Of a stretch of 64,000 nt of DNA, positions 58,901 to 64,000 are shown one piece after another (the stretch's first letter is position 1; each line of letters begins with the position of its first letter). Origin of the DNA: Triplophysa rosa (taxonomy: Eukaryota > Chordata > Actinopteri > Cypriniformes > Nemacheilidae); assembly GCF_024868665.1 (NCBI RefSeq), contig NC_079898.1, positions 9,161,200 through 9,225,199 of the forward strand. The letters are read 5' to 3'. The notes under the pieces are model-generated. The model had not been told where the DNA came from. It searched no databases and saw nothing but the letters and a program-made list of their open reading frames with translations. Both the position numbers and the translations under genes were made by a program.

Positions 58901-61900
58901 GGTTTGTGAAATCATGCAGTCCTGTTTCCGTATCTGCTTTGAAATGAGATTAAGCGGTAAGTTAAATTACGTGAAAACTGAGAAAAGAATGCACCTTTTA
59001 CTTCCTGTACCCTAAATTAGTCATAGGTTTGGTTCCTAGAGATCCTGCATGTTGACAAATGATGTATGCACTGTATTCAACGCATTGGAGAAATGTGTGC
59101 ATTTTCAGGAATACTTTAGAGCGTAAAACTCTTCAATACGTGAAGCAGCCTTCATCAGTTGATAGTCCTGAGCTTCTAGGACGACGATAAAGCCCCTTTC
59201 TAATCCTGACCAAACAGACCCCAGAGCTGCTCTTGTGGCCAGCTTTAACATTTTCTTCTTTCTCTCCATTGTTTTTGCTCGTTTTCTCATCGCAGAGCTG
59301 CTGAGAAAGTCAGCTGAACACACGCTGGTGGACATGGTGCAGCTGCTGTTCTCCAGGTAACCAGAGAGAGGGATGGACGAGGGGACGGAGGAATGGGGGG
59401 GATTAGAAACAGAGTCGTGTTCTTGCCGTTCACATAATCAAACCCGACCTGAGACCAAACACAACAGGAACCGGGTCCGTCTCCGTAACAGGCTCCGATT
59501 TCACTCTCAGACCTCTCTTCCATTACCTCCGGAGGTTTTTAACTGGCCACACACACAGGGACAGGTGAAAGCTACAATGCAAGGCATGGCTAATTACAAG
59601 GGCTTTCCAGATCAGGCCTGAATGTTTGGAGCCGAGCAGAATGTCCAGCGGCTATTTGTGCACATGAGATTTGATTTCTTGATATGTAGCGTTAATCATC
59701 GAAAATCTGGATGTGTATGCTTCTGTTTTGGTTTATATACAACACAAAGGCAATAATAGAGCGAAAGTGAGCGGAAACCTTTAGTCTTGATGTGCGGGTC
59801 ATAGTGTACTGCTGCTCTAATGCAATAACATGATTATAGGGTGGCATTTATCAGAGGTGCATATGCACTCGCATTAAACTTCCAGTCACATCGTGCACAG
59901 ACGAGGAGATGAGACCGCCGAGCACATCTCACTCTACCATCTGCATATAGATTAGGCGGCGTATAACGCACACACACGTGTGGAACAAAGACATGATGAT
60001 AATGTAGTTGCATAATTTTTGCATGCAGAATAAGCATCCGAGCAATAATAAAGTGTTCCTAAACCACATAAACATCCCCTGTTTGTTTTTGTAATTTCGC
60101 ACGCAGCAAACGTCCCGCTTCGGTTGATCATTTTTAATTACAGCCGATGGCATCTTTTAATCTGCGACGCACACACACGTACAAACTCTCACACAACCTG
60201 AGTTTGCTGCTGCTATTGTGCACGTTCTTATTGCTCAGACCCTCTTGTCCACGTCGCCTTCACAATGAGGGTGTGAAAGGCCTTAATAATGAGTGTGTGT
60301 ATTTCTGTGTGTGCCTAAGGGTAATAAGCTGTGGACGTGCTCTCTGTGTGTGTGTGTGGTCGAGAGAGCCGGAGTAATGAACAGCGGATCTTATTGAGTA
60401 CTCAGAAAGAGGCTTAAGCAGCCTGCTGAAAGCATTAGGGATGTTAATCTGCTGGACTCACAGATCATCCCATAATCAAGCCGGCAAAACAACACTCCAT
60501 TAACGCAGAGCGGAGTTAACATCAGGAGCCGGCTCTCTCCCAGCCAGGCCGAGCCGCCGCTAACATCTCACTCGAGGAAAAGCCGCAGCGTCCACATAAA
60601 AATGCACACAATGCGCTGGCGGACGAGAGCGTCACCCATCTAATTCGGCTAACGAACAGGCAGGGCGGGTCAAAAGTCACGGCCTGGGAACAAAGATGGC
60701 GGCTTTAGGGACGTATCGCCTCTCTCGTTTTGAGTTTCGTTGTTGAGCCAATTTTATGTCATGCCTAGTTGCACTGCTCAAACAAATCTTTGTTTAGTGT
60801 CGCCAGTCGTGCGAAAACGACACGTTATAATATATGCTGTAAAAACGTTGTTTGAATGTTGTAAAAACGTTCACATGCAAAGAAAGTTGACGCTTTTTGT
60901 TTTTCTACAGATTGCCACAGTTCAAAGAAGAGGCCAAGAGTTATGTGGGCACTAACATGAAGAAGGTAAATATGAAATCACCCCAGATCTTCAGTCTTCC
61001 TCCCTTCCACCACCGTTTCCCCACCTGCATTCATTCTTTTTTATTTAGTATATGCGCTTTGTTATGTAGAGGTCCCCTTTACCATAACCGAGGTCAATTG
61101 CTGTTGCATAATTATAATACCCGTGTGTGTGTTTTTGTGTGTCATCCATCAAGCCAGATGGAAATAGTATCTAGCGAGAGTTAGCAGTGTTTTTCAGCCA
61201 CAGTAATAATAACTGGATAAGTACGGGTTCTGTATTGGGACCCATGCTCCTTTTCATGGCAATTATTCTCAGGGATTAAGGATCCTCTCCTGTCTTCTCG
61301 TCGCTGATTGTTGTCGTGGAGTTCATCCTTTGCCCGTTTTGCCTGTTCTAACTCGCAGATCCCAGGCTGTATTCTGGACACACAGGATTTTATTTATGCA
61401 GATCAGCCTAGAAACATCAATCAGATGGGCTTAGAGAGGGTATCGAGCATTTACATGCATTAAAGCAGACGTTTTTATTGGGTTGCAGATAGTGCATTTA
61501 AATACGCCGGGACGCATGGCTTTATGTTTGAACGCATGCTGGGAGAGCCGTGAAGGACCGCTTAGCAACATCGTAGCAACAAAACATGAGCCTGTGTTTT
61601 CAAAAGAATGATTCCGATTCAGAAGTTGAGCTCACTTGAATCGAATCCGTGACGTTGATTGCAACAGACAATCATATAAACTCGTCACTCAACAAAGTAT
61701 GCGTCTATGCAATAGTAATGCACTTATAATGGAAGTCTTGGGGGCAAGTAATGTCAGAAGTTTTAAAAGCAGAAATGTAAAGCTGATTTTGTTGTCAAAG
61801 CACTAAGTTGTAGCCATAATGTGTTAAAGCCGTGACTTTTAACTTTTGACTCAATATCGCCCCTTCTGTTTGAAATGGCAGGTTTCTTTATATATTTATA

Positions 61901-64000
61901 TTTGCCTGCGTTAAAGTCAACTTTTAAATCATTATTTTGAGGTTTTTAACCTAAAATGTTATGGATTGCAGCTTTAAGAGGTATTAACAATGAATCACTT
62001 GTGTATCGTAAATGTGGAAGAACATAAGGGTTTGCTGTTTTATTTCAAGTGAGTGGAAAGTAAATTTAGTCAAATGTAATTTTGAAGAAAATGTCCTACA
62101 TGAACAGTGACGGATGAACGATGTTACATTTTTTGAATCCAGCTTTATTCTTTATGCAAATGAGTCGAACCCCCTTTCAGTATGAGGTTAAACCACATGA
62201 GCACTTTTTCATACGAGTACAGTTTTGTCAAATATACTTTTTTCTTGTCATTTGAATGTCACTTTCTCTATTTTAATGAGTATTCATTCGAATGGGCCCT
62301 TTTTTCATTTCTCAAAGACCAGAAATCCTATTTAAATGCCAATTTGCATGCTCTGTGCGCTTATTTCTGGTCTGTTCATTCCACCCGTTCCCTGTTTCTG
62401 GATCGTCTACCAAGTTAATGTATTTGTGCGTAATATATGCTGAGGTGCACCCCCCATTCCCTGTTATGCTGTAGAATGTGTATGGATGGACGTATCGATG
62501 AGTTCTTGATGGTGAGGGTGTTTGGTGATGTTTCCCCATGGGAACTGCATGGATGTAGTCGTGGTATGCGTGTCATTTGTTCCCGTGTGTACCCCGTGCA
62601 TGGTGGTCTTGTATGTGTTGCCCACATGTCATGCGTCTCCGTCCGAGTTTGTGACACGATCACTAATCCCGGGGCCTGCCCCTTCTCTCCCGAGGCTTAC
62701 AATATCTTATGGAAAAACAAACGAGTACAGGTAAGAAAGAAGAGATCGTAGACATCCTGTAACCTTTTCCAACCCCAGTGTATTTAACCTGTCAGTGCTT
62801 TGACATTATTGCCAGGTACTTTGCTTAATCTGTGATGTCATATTCATGTTAGACATAAATAACAGTGTTTTACTTGTTCTGTGTTACGTTGTTGTTTGAT
62901 AATTTTATAATTAGGACTAAATATGACGTGATTCTTTACAAATAAGTAAAATCTAGGGCTGTAAAACGATTAATCGCGATTAATCGCATCCAGAATAAAG
63001 GTTTGTGTTGACGCTATTTATGTCTTTGTATTGTGCATATTAATTGTGTATTTATAAGCACATACACATACATGTGTATATATTTAAAAAATATATTAAA
63101 ATCAATAAATGTTTATATATAATTTAAATGATATATAAATATTAGTGCTGTCAAACGATTAATCGTGATTAATCTCATCCAGAATAAAAGTTTGTGTTTA
63201 CGTAATTTATGTTGGTATACTGTGCTAATTAATTTTGTATTTATGAACACATACACAAATGCATTTATTTTAGAAAAATATAAAATATAACAATAAGTAA
63301 ACATTTATTTAGAATTTAAATGATTGGTAAATATAAATTTGTACATTTAAATATTTCCTAAATATATAGACAAGTATGTGTATGTTTTGTGTTTATAAAT
63401 ACAAAATGAATATGCACTGTACACAGATATATATATTATGTAAACACAAACTCACGATTAATCGTTTGACAGCCCTAATAAATATATACCGAGATATTTC
63501 CTAAATATATACATGTATGTGTACGTGTAAGTGTTTATAAACACAAAATGAATATACACAGTGCACAGACAAATAATATGTAAACACACGTTTATTCTGG
63601 ATGCGGTTAATCGCGATTAATCGTTTTACAGCACTAGTAAAATCTGATTTAGAACCAAAAGAATTACATTTCTCAAGATTCTCATTCCTGCCTGGCAAAT
63701 AAGAGTAAGAATCATGTACATCAGATGCCCGGATATGAGGTTGATCTATACATCTTTTCTCTTGTACAGTGTCCTCAGCATACATGCAGACCCAAGAGTC
63801 TTTAAACAAATGTTTATGCGTCTGTTCTTGTGTTGGCTTTTTTCCTGACATTAATCTGAGGTGTCGTGAGATTTTCTTCACGTCTTGGCCTCCTGCATTG
63901 TTCTTTGTGCAATGAACTGCAGCGTTTGGCTTGATTTAACAAGAGTCTGCGTTTGTTATGAAGTTAAAGATGAGAGCCGGGGGAATGAGTGAGTCGTCCA
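17886..64000 (+). CDS. gbf1: gbf1, Golgi brefeldin A-resistant ARF-GEF 1 (N-terminal part, spliced, runs off right edge)
   Basis: GBF1 is a large Sec7-family exchange factor that loads GTP on ARF1-class GTPases at the cis-Golgi and ER-Golgi intermediate compartment, recruiting COPI (family knowledge). Coding pieces are 17886-17981, 18208-18274, 50430-50561, 57649-57767, 58848-58956, 59296-59356, 60911-60965 and 63964-64000. They join in frame as residues 1-225 with GT-AG introns throughout. The start [13 protein letters not shown] and blocks such as [33 protein letters not shown] and [20 protein letters not shown] are highly characteristic of vertebrate GBF1. This part is the DCB dimerisation domain; HUS, Sec7 and HDS domains of the roughly 1,860-residue protein lie beyond the window. 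Intron 3 is 32 kb. No frameshift or stop is seen. Confidence 0.97.
18208..18274 (+). CDS. gbf1: gbf1 exon 3 (residues 33-54)
   Basis: Bounded by TTACCTTAACAG and AAAAG|GTTAGA. Encodes [20 protein letters not shown] plus IK and the first base of the next codon (phase 1). The donor is followed by the 32 kb intron. Confidence 0.95.
18275..23973. other. gbf1 intron 3, first part
   Basis: Mostly unique-looking DNA with few recognisable repeats. A GC-richer island at about 19140-19520 and sequence around 19940-20220 and 22990-23280 are less AT-rich than their flanks and could be conserved elements. ORFs here (for example 18642-18944, 21761-22126, 23337-23726) show no domains and are probably chance. 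Confidence 0.4.
23974..24600. mobile_element. hAT-like non-autonomous transposon, inverted copy of the 14274-14955 family
   Basis: Begins TAGGGATGTACGATAAATTA and shares, on the opposite strand, the body of 14274-14955 (the CAGCTGCACGCTGCTCA segment, the AACAAAAGCATAT segment and the TATCGG-rich ends). The right terminus lacks the last bases of the inverted repeat. Flanks GTATATAC (23966-23973) and ATATATAC (24601-24608) match at 7 of 8. Near its left end a further inversion of CGGCTTAAATTTTATTATCG forms a hairpin (about 24004-24083). Confidence 0.8.
24601..26305. other. gbf1 intron 3 with hAT transposon remnants
   Basis: 25153 onward begins CAGTGGTTTTCAAACTTT, a common hAT terminus, and 25700-25735 (GGGACCCTGGCAATC and following) resembles the matching degraded end. 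25882-25990 carries another hAT-type end (GTGATAGACCGATATATTGG). No transposase coding capacity recognised. Confidence 0.5.
26306..27904. mobile_element. hAT-like element interrupted by a second transposon
   Basis: Termini TAGGGGTGTAACGATACG and ATATTGTTACACCCCTA are inverted repeats. Flanks TGCAGAAG (26298-26305) and AGCAGAAG (27905-27912) match at 7 of 8. Most of the interior (26537-27802) is a separate insertion, leaving about 330 bp of the host element. Confidence 0.85.
26537..27802. mobile_element. DNA transposon with 5-bp target duplication, nested in a hAT-like element
   Basis: Ends CAGGGCTCCAGAC and GTCTGAAGCCCTG are inverted repeats with one mismatch. The flanks are exact TATTG (26532-26536 and 27803-27807). 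It shares an internal block (TGGAATTCTGCAG and AACAAAAAAGTCTGC, 27520-27600) with 42432-43112, so both belong to one family. Short ORFs (26601-26964) have no recognisable domain. Confidence 0.8.
27913..29093. other. gbf1 intron 3, mostly unannotated, with a possible MITE at its end
   Basis: 27960-28420 is unique-looking. 28858-29085 has facing CTACGTTTACATG and GCATGTAAACACC ends, suggesting a short MITE. No genes. Confidence 0.4.
29094..29400. mobile_element. Angel-like palindromic MITE, right end missing
   Basis: Begins TTAAAGGGATACTTCACCC, keeps both inverted halves around the central ACTATGGTAGTCAATGG region, and stops in AAAATCTGTCTGGTT without the closing terminus. Confidence 0.7.
29655..29995. 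repeat. long imperfect inverted repeat (foldback)
   Basis: The left arm (about 29655-29800) contains TTCTTCAGGGGAAGC, CATCATGTCAAAATACGT, and CGAAAGGGTTTTTAATAAAA. The right arm (about 29855-29995) contains the complements TTTTATCATAAACCCTTTCG, ATATTTTGACATGATGCG and GCTTCCCCTGAAGA in reverse order. The arms span about 140 bp. It sits in a repeat-rich segment bounded by GAGCGG-rich sequence (29400-29500, 30145-30255), probably one decayed transposon. Confidence 0.75.
30255..30403 (+). mobile_element. tRNA-derived SINE (resembles cyprinid HAmo-type)
   Basis: The A-box-like TGGTTAGAGCATGG is followed by a B box GGTTTGATCCC at 30296-30306. The 3' tail GACGCTTTGGATAAAAGCGT with TCTGCCAAATGC is typical of cyprinid and other fish SINEs. 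The family name is from memory. It is not a functional tRNA gene: no acceptor stem closes. Confidence 0.75.
30893..30990. repeat. (CA)n/(CGCA)n microsatellite
   Basis: Alternating CA with interspersed GCAC units over about 98 bp. Confidence 0.97.
31116..31164. repeat. (CA)n/(CGCA)n microsatellite
   Basis: Second CA/CGCA array, about 125 bp after the first, with the same composition. Confidence 0.95.
32100..32441. mobile_element. 342-bp MITE
   Basis: Inverted termini AATAGAGTACCGCAGACAT and ATCTCTGCGGTACTCTATT match over 19 bp with one mismatch. AT-rich and non-coding inside. The target duplication is not clear. Confidence 0.65.
32690..33350. promoter_or_regulatory. candidate conserved non-coding island in gbf1 intron 3
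   Basis: A 650-bp GC-richer, repeat-free stretch between AT-rich DNA. It contains TAATCC (32829-32834), a CTCAATTACTCTTCATTG cluster, CATTCAAGCGG, and a TTGACGAGG segment. Texture is that of a developmental enhancer; no alignment was possible. The ORF 33097-33495 has no recognised domain. Confidence 0.3.
33351..34280. other. gbf1 intron 3, no feature seen
   Basis: AT-rich sequence without a recognisable repeat end or gene. Confidence 0.45.
34281..36368. mobile_element. Angel-like MITE split by a 1.75 kb insertion
   Basis: The left part 34281-34401 starts TTAAAGGGATAGTTCACC. The right part 36151-36368 ends GGGTGGACTATCCCTTAA. Joined they make a normal palindromic MITE of about 340 bp; the interruption is the element at 34402-36150. 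Confidence 0.85.
34402..36150. mobile_element. hAT-type DNA transposon inserted into a MITE
   Basis: Ends CAGTGTTTCCCACAG and AATGGGAAACACTG share a 12-bp inverted repeat (CAGTGTTTCCCA). Flanking pentamers CAGTA and CAGTT match at 4 of 5. Inside, a segment with TTGGCAATCAAACT and GAAACGAAAC recurs at about 35440-35545 and 35705-35805. No complete transposase ORF, so non-autonomous. Confidence 0.75.
36369..38649. other. gbf1 intron 3, unassigned
   Basis: No transposon ends recognised. 37980-38540 is GC-richer and complex, possibly regulatory. ORFs 36774-37046 and 37726-37966 have no domains. Confidence 0.4.
38650..38818. mobile_element. Angel-like MITE fragment
   Basis: Contains the right inverted half (TACTATGGTATTCAATGG, TTTGGTTACAAGCATTCTTC, ATACAGATTTGGAACAACTT) and ends abruptly at 38818. 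There a different repeat starts that is rich in CGGTACCAA motifs (38819-38910), probably the terminus of another transposon extending to a CTTTGAGAACCACTG end near 39263. Confidence 0.6.
39380..39760. promoter_or_regulatory. candidate conserved non-coding element with two TAATCC sites
   Basis: Repeat-free island containing TAATCC at 39537-39542 and 39589-39594, several ATTAA/TAAT homeodomain cores, and a TTAATGC/ATTAAGA cluster. Both TAATCC sites match the binding core of PITX-class (K50) homeodomains. Inference from motif content and texture. Confidence 0.35.
40232..40486. mobile_element. palindromic MITE, Angel-like subfamily
   Basis: GGGGATAGTTCATAGAAAAT start, with the inverted halves AAAAGAAGATATTTTGA and TCAAAATATCTTCTTTTGAG around a central GCCTTCCATTGTATGG. 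The terminal TTAA is eroded. Confidence 0.7.
40487..41537. other. gbf1 intron 3, unassigned
   Basis: Includes a pyrimidine-rich run at about 40830-40920 and GC-richer sequence to 41110. ORFs across it (40800-41150) have biased composition and no domain. Confidence 0.4.
41538..41799. mobile_element. Angel-like palindromic MITE
   Basis: TTAAAGGGATACTACTCACCC start and TTTTTGGGTGAACCAACCC end, with internal inverted halves around CTGCCATAGTAGGGG. Confidence 0.75.
41800..42431. other. gbf1 intron 3, open but unassigned stretch
   Basis: An ORF of 187 codons (41801-42364, plus) crosses it. The protein has no recognisable domain, signal or repeat, and I do not call it a gene. No transposon ends recognised. 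Confidence 0.4.
42432..43112. mobile_element. DNA transposon, same family as 26537-27802
   Basis: Inverted ends CAGGGCTCCAGACAGC and GTCTGGAGCCCTG. Flanking pentamers AACAA and AGCAA (4 of 5). Internal block with AACAAAAAAGTCTGC and GGATTCCGTATGA is shared with the first copy. Shorter (681 bp) and non-autonomous. Confidence 0.8.
43113..45624. other. gbf1 intron 3, one SINE fragment, otherwise unassigned
   Basis: 43610-43960 and 44440-44830 are complex and repeat-poor. The SINE fragment is listed separately. No genes. Confidence 0.4.
44200..44300 (+). mobile_element. tRNA-derived SINE fragment
   Basis: GCGCTGTGCTAGCAGCTCAA then B box GGTTCGATGCCC (44233-44244) and ACATGTACCTTTGAATC, similar in layout to the SINE at 30255 but with the 3' tail missing. 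Confidence 0.55.
45625..45860. repeat. (CA)n with ACAATAATGACACCA minisatellite, left block
   Basis: A CA tract followed by five copies of an ACAATAATGACACCA unit separated by CA/CG dinucleotides. All long Cys-Val ORFs here are artefacts. Confidence 0.95.
45861..46104. repeat. dispersed repeat between two CA/minisatellite blocks
   Basis: GTTTCCATGTTTTATGGGGA start, a CCCTAACCC-rich middle and a TGTCCCCACAAGGAC end. This resembles a fish repeat commonly found beside CA tracts (recollection). Inverted GGGGAC/GTCCCC motifs suggest a foldback. Confidence 0.5.
46105..46396. repeat. (CA)n with CAATAATGACACCA minisatellite, right block
   Basis: Seven further copies of the same unit in the same orientation as 45625-45860, ending in a CA run of about 50 bp. 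Confidence 0.95.
46397..46952. other. gbf1 intron 3, no feature seen
   Basis: Unique-looking AT-rich sequence between the minisatellite and a MITE. Confidence 0.45.
46953..47363. mobile_element. Angel-like palindromic MITE (most complete copy)
   Basis: TTAAAGGGACAGTTCACC start and GGTGAACTGTCCCTTTAA end are perfect inverted repeats flanked by TTAA; both inner halves are present. Confidence 0.88.
47900..49250. promoter_or_regulatory. candidate conserved non-coding block in gbf1 intron 3
   Basis: The longest repeat-free, compositionally balanced stretch in the intron. The longest ORF of the window (48193-48804, minus, 203 codons) lies in it, but its protein shows no domain and is basic throughout, so I read it as chance openness in GC-richer DNA. 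Candidate enhancer cluster by texture and position. Confidence 0.3.
49251..50429. other. gbf1 intron 3, last part
   Basis: AT-rich, no repeat ends recognised, leading to the polypyrimidine tract and acceptor of exon 4. Confidence 0.45.
50430..50561 (+). CDS. gbf1: gbf1 exon 4 (residues 55-98)
   Basis: Bounded by TTGTCTTTCCAG and CATAG|GTAAGC. Encodes [20 protein letters not shown] through [12 protein letters not shown], the core of the DCB domain, with phase 1 at both ends. Confidence 0.97.
   Translation: MFLMWSPTCSLDPFWRWSARKTQLDQSQALLSPRSTSSCHMAS
51038..52678. mobile_element. hAT-type DNA transposon, 1.64 kb
   Basis: Ends CAGAGGTGGACAGTAACG and GTACTTCGTCCACCTCTG with subterminal AAGTACTT/GTACTTAAGT repeats. 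Flanks TCCAAGTT (51030-51037) and TCCATGTT (52679-52686) match at 7 of 8. No intact transposase ORF. It carries a small MITE at 52313-52421. Confidence 0.85.
52313..52421. mobile_element. 109-bp near-perfect hairpin MITE flanked by TTAA
   Basis: TTAAAGGAGT start and ACTCCTTTAA end; the arms contain TTGCCCCCATTGACTTTCCA and the complement TGGAAAGTCAATGGGGGCAA with a loop of about 15 bp. Lies within the hAT at 51038-52678. Confidence 0.88.
52731..54329. other. gbf1 intron 4, mostly unassigned
   Basis: 53025-53460 has features of old repeats (ACAGGGTTTTTCCTGGCTC, GAATCGGTTCAAATGA). No gene. Confidence 0.4.
54330..54600. promoter_or_regulatory. candidate conserved non-coding element in gbf1 intron 4
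   Basis: Compact repeat-free island with TAATCC at 54345-54350, ATTAATGC, TGATTAAATGACC and CCAATTATCATTCC motifs (homeodomain and nuclear-receptor-like cores). Texture only. Confidence 0.3.
54992..55312. mobile_element. Angel-like palindromic MITE
   Basis: TTAAAGTGATATTTCACCC start and GAGTGAATTATCCCTTTAA end, TTAA-flanked, with inner inverted halves (TCTTCTGCAGAACTCAAAAG against CTTTTATGTTCTGCAGAAGA). Confidence 0.85.
55313..57648. other. gbf1 intron 4, last part
   Basis: Contains a (CA)n array at 55949-55995. 56300-56760 is GC-richer and repeat-poor. 57160-57480 is a compact island with GCTTATTAGTTAATGAAATG, a candidate regulatory element adjacent to exon 5. No gene. Confidence 0.4.
55949..55995. 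repeat. (CA)n microsatellite
   Basis: About 23 CA units preceded by a short CT run. Confidence 0.97.
57649..57767 (+). CDS. gbf1: gbf1 exon 5 (residues 99-138)
   Basis: Bounded by GTCATTCACAG and CTCCAG|GTAAAG. Encodes [20 protein letters not shown] through [10 protein letters not shown], ending in phase 0. The exon is GC-rich relative to its introns. Confidence 0.97.
58071..58342. repeat. inverted repeat around a possible transposon exon
   Basis: Arms 58071-58098 (TGCGCGCGCAT, TGGTTGCAGAAAAA) and 58315-58342 (TTTTTCTGCAACCA, ATGCGCGCGCA) face each other about 216 bp apart with only a few mismatches. Confidence 0.8.
58190..58295 (-). pseudogene. possible THAP-domain first exon of a decayed transposon
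   Basis: A minus-strand ORF from ATG at 58295 reads [20 protein letters not shown] then [15 protein letters not shown] and meets a good donor TTTCAG|GTAAGG at 58190. The C-x3-C-x-N-R pattern (CVVECQNR) and the following S-Y-x-I resemble the first zinc-binding half of THAP domains, found in P-like and Kolobok-like transposases. The rest of the domain would need a second exon, which I do not see. The proline usual after this position is serine. Identification is tentative. Confidence 0.3.
58848..58956 (+). CDS. gbf1: gbf1 exon 6 (residues 139-174)
   Basis: Bounded by TTACATTTCCAG and TAAGCG|GTAAGT. Encodes [20 protein letters not shown] through [11 protein letters not shown], ending in phase 1. 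Confidence 0.97.
58957..59295. other. gbf1 intron 6
   Basis: 339-bp intron; no feature beyond splice signals. The minus-strand ORF 59105-59335 overlaps exon 7 and is a shadow. Confidence 0.6.
59296..59356 (+). CDS. gbf1: gbf1 exon 7 (residues 175-194)
   Basis: Bounded by TTCTCATCGCAG and TTCTCCAG|GTAACC. Encodes [20 protein letters not shown] plus two bases of the arginine codon completed by exon 8. Confidence 0.97.
59357..60910. other. gbf1 intron 7 with a GC-rich island
   Basis: 60400-60670 is a GC-rich, repeat-free stretch with CAGATCATCCCATAATCAAG, ATTAACGCAGAG and GCCGCCGCTAACATC, a candidate regulatory element. The rest is unassigned. Confidence 0.4.
60911..60965 (+). CDS. gbf1: gbf1 exon 8 (residues 195-213)
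   Basis: Bounded by TGTTTTTCTACAG and AAGAAG|GTAAAT. Encodes [19 protein letters not shown], ending in phase 0. Confidence 0.96.
60966..62953. other. gbf1 intron 8, first part
   Basis: No transposon ends recognised. A strong donor-like GAGTACAG|GTAAGA at 62731 follows an open stretch (62437-62751) but does not extend the gbf1 reading frame in a known way. Confidence 0.4.
62954..63636. mobile_element. hAT-like MITE, outer copy
   Basis: Ends TAGGGCTGTAAAACGATTAA and TTAATCGTTTTACAGCACTA are inverted repeats. Flanked by exact 8-bp duplications GTAAAATC (62946-62953 and 63637-63644). Non-coding. It contains an inner copy of a related element. Confidence 0.9.
63143..63477. mobile_element. hAT-like MITE, inner copy nested in the same family
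   Basis: Ends TAGTGCTGTCAAACGATTAA and TTAATCGTTTGACAGCCCTA. Exact 8-bp duplications ATAAATAT (63135-63142 and 63478-63485). 335 bp, non-coding. Confidence 0.9.
63637..63963. other. gbf1 intron 8, last part
   Basis: Unique-looking sequence leading to the exon 9 acceptor. The minus-strand ORF 63501-63881 shows no domain. Confidence 0.5.
63964..64000 (+). CDS. gbf1: gbf1 exon 9, 5' end only (residues 214-225)
   Basis: After acceptor GTTTGTTATGAAG the sequence reads [12 protein letters not shown], which continues the GBF1 protein after NMKK. It runs off the right edge, at the start of the variable linker between the DCB and HUS domains. Confidence 0.9.

Noticed and set aside
62620..62731. Extra gbf1 exon ending at a GTACAG|GTAAGA donor
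   Set aside because: Exons 8 and 9 already join in the known GBF1 frame ([11 protein letters not shown]); no family sequence is found here and the acceptor is unconvincing.

Overview
The window is vertebrate nuclear DNA, almost certainly from a ray-finned fish and most probably a cyprinid (carp, barb or danio relative). Genes are split by GT-AG introns, and the non-coding DNA is crowded with hAT-type DNA transposons, palindromic TTAA-flanked MITEs, tRNA-derived SINEs of the type seen in cyprinids, and long CA and CT microsatellites. No long prokaryotic-style ORF, operon, CRISPR array or prophage is present.

Two protein-coding genes lie head to head. On the minus strand is pitx3, a paired-like (bicoid-class) homeobox transcription factor. 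Its first coding exon is at 4990-5098, the main homeodomain exon at 2446-2651, and the start of its last exon at 1-43, which runs off the left edge. Together they give residues 1-119, ending exactly at the last residue of the 60-residue homeodomain. On the plus strand is gbf1, the large Golgi ARF guanine-nucleotide exchange factor. A predicted non-coding first exon ends at 12542. Eight coding exons follow at 17886-17981, 18208-18274, 50430-50561, 57649-57767, 58848-58956, 59296-59356, 60911-60965 and 63964-64000. They splice in frame to residues 1-225, essentially the N-terminal DCB domain, and the gene leaves the right edge. The divergent PITX3-GBF1 pair is the arrangement known from human chromosome 10q24, which supports both identifications.

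Layout: 1-5.1 kb is the 5' half of pitx3. 5.1-12.4 kb is pitx3 upstream sequence, one candidate regulatory island (about 8.39-9.06 kb) and the shared divergent promoter region. 12.5-17.9 kb is gbf1 intron 1, with a CA microsatellite, a LINE 3' end and two hAT-like elements. 18.3-50.4 kb is a 32 kb gbf1 intron holding most of the transposons and several low-repeat, GC-richer islands that look like candidate conserved non-coding elements. 50.4-64 kb holds the remaining exons with a triple-nested repeat, a fragment resembling a THAP-domain exon, and a MITE-in-MITE pair.

The two genes do not work in one pathway. pitx3 is a developmental regulator (lens, midbrain dopamine neurons, muscle) and gbf1 is a housekeeping trafficking factor. 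The long gbf1 intron with island-like sequence fits gbf1 being a bystander that hosts distal regulatory elements for pitx3. That is inference: no alignment was possible. I found no previously undescribed molecular system. The strongest new observations are the nested transposon histories with visible target-site duplications, a UPRE/CRE-like site and short uORF near the gbf1 start, and the candidate regulatory islands.
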